DNA from: Texcoconibacillus texcoconensis
Lineage (GTDB): Bacteria; Bacillota; Bacilli; Bacillales; Salisediminibacteriaceae
Reading direction: 5' to 3'
DNA length: 64,000 nucleotides
Assembly: GCF_014202575.1 (NCBI RefSeq)
Contig: NZ_JACHHB010000004.1
Span: 62,001 to 126,000 of the forward strand
Shown in pieces: positions 61,430-64,000 of this stretch (positions are counted from its first letter, which is position 1; the number at the start of each line of letters is the position of its first letter). A model generated the notes under the pieces. It was not told where the DNA came from. It searched no databases and saw only the letters and a list, made by a program, of their open reading frames with translations. Both the position numbers and the translations under genes were made by a program.

Positions 61430-62287
61430 TTAACCTAATAAACGGTAGATCGCTCGGGCAACACCATCATGATCATTTGTTTCCGTTATGTCATCAGCTA
61501 TATTCTTTACTTCTGCCTCTGCATTTTCCATTGCAATAGCATGTCCTGCTTTTTTCAACATTGAGACGTCATTAAAGTTATCTCCGATAGCAACAACATC
61601 ATCCATGGAGATTTGATGCTGTGCTGCAAGTGTTTCTAAAGAGATCCCTTTTGTCGCTTGTTTATTTGTAATTTCTAAGTTATCACTCGCTGAAGAAGTT
61701 ACTTCAATTTCTGAAATTGCTTGAAGCTTTTCCTTTACCCGATTTCTTAACTCATCATCTTCTGTAAAAGCAAGCAGTTTATATACCGTAACACGAGGAG
61801 CTTGGACAACTTCATGGTAATGTTCAACAAAGTTAATGGACCCTTCCGCAAAACGCTTTTCAGCGAGCGTCATTGCTTCATCATAGCTCGTTGTCCGTCC
61901 CGTGGAATGCATAACATTTACAGCAACGTCCAGCCCTCTTTTACGATCATTCGTGTATGACCCTTTCGACGTATATAATTCGTAATAAACGCCTTCTTCT
62001 TGTAAAACATTTTCCAGTTCATAATACTGTTCCAGAGAAAGCGGTGTACTTTTAACGATGTCACCTTGTTCATTACGAATTTCTGCACCATTGGCACATA
62101 TGAGTGGTAACCGTAATTTCACTTCCTTTAACGGCGAGATCGCCTCTGTGAAATCACGGCCTGTTGCTACTGCAACAATCACTCCTTTACTTCGTGCATA
62201 TCTGATTGCCTCTGTATTGACTTCTGATACTTGTCGATGTTCATTTAACAATGTTCCATCCATGTCTGTTGCAAACAATTTCATGAT
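61430..62287 (-). CDS. Cof-type HAD-superfamily phosphatase
   Basis: A 285-residue HAD IIB hydrolase. Motif I DMDGT (D7, D9), motif II ATGR, motif III Lys in KGISLETL and motif IV AIGDNFNDVSML are present; the inserted C2-type cap lies in the middle. The family dephosphorylates sugar phosphates, FMN or similar small substrates; the specific substrate is unknown. The ATG at 62287 has AAAGGAG nine bases upstream; a frame eight codons longer lacks a site. Confidence 0.92.
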   Translation of the reverse strand: MMKLFATDMDGTLLNEHRQVSEVNTEAIRYARSKGVIVAVATGRDFTEAISPLKEVKLRLPLICANGAEIRNEQGDIVKSTPLSLEQYYELENVLQEEGVYYELYTSKGSYTNDRKRGLDVAVNVMHSTGRTTSYDEAMTLAEKRFAEGSINFVEHYHEVVQAPRVTVYKLLAFTEDDELRNRVKEKLQAISEIEVTSSASDNLEITNKQATKGISLETLAAQHQISMDDVVAIGDNFNDVSMLKKAGHAIAMENAEAEVKNIADDITETNDHDGVARAIYRLLG

Positions 62288-62474
62288 CTGTAACTCCTTT
62301 TCCTTGTACATTGTACACTGTTTTGAATTGTGAAAATTGACACGTCTGTCATATCCACATCTTAGAAGAATGTTGTATAGTCAATTTGACTAGCAGCCTT
62401 TATTTTAGCAAAAATGTATCCGCTTTGCTCGTTTCTCTTATTAATTAGCTTATGCATTTAGAGAACATTTAAAA

Positions 62475-62522
62475 GCTAGAACGCAAGCTCATAACAAGCT
62501 ATTACTTGGCTTACGTTCTAGC
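62475..62522 (-). terminator. Terminator after the asparagine synthetase gene
   Basis: GCTAGAACG-AAGC type arms: GCTAGAACGTAAGC pairs with GCTTGCGTTCTAGC over a 20-base loop, with a short T run on the minus strand. Confidence 0.7.
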
Positions 62523-62544
62523 CTTGCATATTGGAATGCATCAT

Positions 62545-64000
62545 TTATGAACGAATGTCAATTTTGACATTGTAATGGTCGAGCCATGTATTTACTTGAA
62601 TAAGATGAGCGATCAATTGAGCGTCAGTCATCAACTGACCAAAAAATGGCTTTTTAAATGCTTCCCCCTTCGTTTCACACAATTGTTTTAATTTCTTGTG
62701 ATCAAAAATGTCATGTATCGGTGCGTTATGATCCTCAATGATTTTCTCTAAGCGCTGAACAACTGCATTCGCGTACTCTGGGTGATGTGTTTTTGGGTAA
62801 GGACTCTTCTTACGATACAACACATCCTCAGGTAAAAGTCCTTCCAATGCCTGTCGTAAAATTCCTTTTTCTCGCCCGCCTGCGTTTTTCATTTCCCAAG
62901 GGATGTTCCAAACGTATTCAACAAGCCTGTGATCCGCAAACGGAACGCGAACTTCTAAACTTGCCGCCATGCTCATACGATCTTTTCGATCTAAAAGTGT
63001 CGTCATAAACCAAATCATATTTACATAAAATAATTGTCTCCTACGTGCATCTTCATCGCTTTCCCCCGCTAACGTCGGGGCTTCTGCGATTGTTTCTAGA
63101 TAACGACTGCTCACATAGTCTCGCAAATTTAGGCGTTCGCGCCATTCACCTCTTAACAACTGAGTTCGTTCATTAAGCGAGCGCATCCAAGGAAAGATCT
63201 CGTTGTCTTCTGCCTGTTGATGAAACCAAGGATAGCCACCGAAAATTTCATCGGCACACTCTCCAGATAACGCTACTGTCACATCCTGCTTCATTTGTTT
63301 GCAAAACCACAATAACGATGAATCAATGTCTGCCATTCCCGGCAAATCACGAGCATATACAGCTTCATCCAACACATTCGCAAGTTCGCTATTATCAATG
63401 AGACAGCGACGATGATTTGTATTTAACATTTTTGATACTTTTTCTGCGTAGGGAGCATCTGCATCTGGTTGAAAATGATTGGATGAAAAGAACGCATCAT
63501 TCCCTGTGTAATCAATGGAATACGTCGGTAATTCTCCTCGGTTCTCTTTTGTAAATGTTCGCTTCGTAAAAGCAGCTAGCGCACTTGAATCAACGCCCCC
63601 TGACAAAAAGGATGCAACAGGAACATCGCTGATCAATTGCCTTGATACCGTATCCTCTAGCAAGTTCCGTAACGATGCTGCTGTTTCCGTTTCATTTTCG
63701 GTATGTTCCCTACTTGACACTTGCCAATAGCGCTGAACCTTCACCCCTTCTCGATTTAACCGCAACCAATGCGCTGGGCGTAATTCATCAATACCATCAA
63801 ACACACCGTGTCCCGGCGTCCGCGAAGGAGATAGCGCAATCACTTCAAGCAACCCTTCTTCTTTTATGACTGGTTCAACTTCAGGGTGAGCAAGCAAAGC
63901 TTTTAACTCTGATGCAAATAAGATTCCACGATCCGTCTTTTTGTAAAACAATGGTTTAACACCAAGGCGATCTCGAGCGAGGAACAATTGCCGTTCTTTA
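62545..64000 (-). CDS. Asparagine synthetase (glutamine-hydrolysing), partial
   Basis: The frame is open to the right edge, so 485 codons of a larger gene are present and the N-terminal glutaminase part, including its Cys1, lies outside. The visible portion begins near LFLARDRLGVKPLFY, contains the glutaminase end and the synthetase domain with ATP PP-loop SFLSGGVDSSA and GECADEIFGGYPW, and ends with a helical tail. The enzyme makes asparagine from aspartate, ATP and glutamine. The full protein should be about 610 residues, close to the B. subtilis paralogues AsnB/AsnO; which one it is cannot be told here. Confidence 0.92.
   Translation of the reverse strand, partial: KERQLFLARDRLGVKPLFYKKTDRGILFASELKALLAHPEVEPVIKEEGLLEVIALSPSRTPGHGVFDGIDELRPAHWLRLNREGVKVQRYWQVSSREHTENETETAASLRNLLEDTVSRQLISDVPVASFLSGGVDSSALAAFTKRTFTKENRGELPTYSIDYTGNDAFFSSNHFQPDADAPYAEKVSKMLNTNHRRCLIDNSELANVLDEAVYARDLPGMADIDSSLLWFCKQMKQDVTVALSGECADEIFGGYPWFHQQAEDNEIFPWMRSLNERTQLLRGEWRERLNLRDYVSSRYLETIAEAPTLAGESDEDARRRQLFYVNMIWFMTTLLDRKDRMSMAASLEVRVPFADHRLVEYVWNIPWEMKNAGGREKGILRQALEGLLPEDVLYRKKSPYPKTHHPEYANAVVQRLEKIIEDHNAPIHDIFDHKKLKQLCETKGEAFKKPFFGQLMTDAQLIAHLIQVNTWLDHYNVKIDIRS

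Noticed and set aside
61110-61433. 107-codon plus-strand frame over the start of the EIIA gene
   Set aside because: It overlaps a clear EIIA coding region on the other strand and lacks a ribosome site.

Overview
The window is a stretch of core chromosome from an endospore-forming member of the Bacillaceae. Gene order follows the Bacillus subtilis map closely: fer/ypbB/recS/ypbD, serA, resEDCBA-rluB-spmBA-dacB, ypuI-scpBA, ypuF, ribDE(BA)H, ppiB, lysA, spoVA, sigF-spoIIAB-spoIIAA-dacF, deoB, xerD, yqzK, fur, spoIIM, yqxK, nudF, yqkF. Secreted and cell-surface proteins (PrsA/SurA-like lipoprotein, BtuF, ResB extracellular part, YcgQ) are very rich in Asp and Glu, which suggests an alkaliphilic or haloalkaliphilic lineage. 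The species cannot be named from the sequence alone.

Layout. 1-7.2 kb: helicase operon (ypbB-recS-ypbD-ypbE), ferredoxin, class I pyrophosphatase, a GntR-Crp regulator pair and a LysM-M14 peptidase. 7.3-10.4 kb: serA, then a sparse 0.8 kb interval with a 30-codon membrane microprotein, then an acidic SurA/PrsA-like lipoprotein. 10.4-15.4 kb: a vitamin B12 uptake and adenosylation operon (btuF-btuC-btuD-pduO) behind a cobalamin riboswitch, then moaB. 15.6-25 kb: ResDE two-component system, cytochrome c maturation genes resABC, rluB and spore genes spmAB-dacB. 25.1-31.2 kb: an accessory block inserted between dacB and ypuI. It holds a second spoVA operon (DUF1657, YhcN/YlaJ-type lipoprotein, spoVAC, spoVAD, spoVAEb, DUF1657, DUF421-DUF1657), another DUF421 gene, an unknown membrane protein and a long Fe/Mn superoxide dismutase. 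Its composition matches the spoVA2(mob) operon known from highly heat-resistant spores. 31.4-37.9 kb: condensin partners scpAB and the riboflavin operon under an FMN riboswitch. 38-47 kb: ppiB, lysA under a lysine riboswitch, the primary spoVA operon (which lacks spoVAA and spoVAB), sigF-spoIIAB-spoIIAA and dacF. 47-57 kb: pdp, deoB, xerD, yqzK, fur, spoIIM, EndoQ, nudF, DUF3866 and an aldo/keto reductase. 57-64 kb: a TlpA-like thioredoxin, uppP, a ycgR-ycgQ permease pair, a PTS glucose-type EIIA, a Cof-type phosphatase and the C-terminal part of an asparagine synthetase that runs off the window.

How it fits together. Much of the window serves sporulation: sigma-F and its regulators, dacF, both spoVA operons for dipicolinate uptake, spmAB/dacB for core dehydration and cortex structure, and spoIIM for engulfment. 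A second theme is redox and cytochrome maturation (ResABCDE, a TlpA-like protein, ferredoxin). A third is cofactor supply under riboswitch control (B12, FMN, lysine). Candidate promoters for sigma-A, sigma-H, sigma-F, sigma-G and sigma-E type holoenzymes could be read at several genes. These are visual matches, not computed scores. No tRNA, rRNA, CRISPR array, insertion sequence or prophage was recognised.
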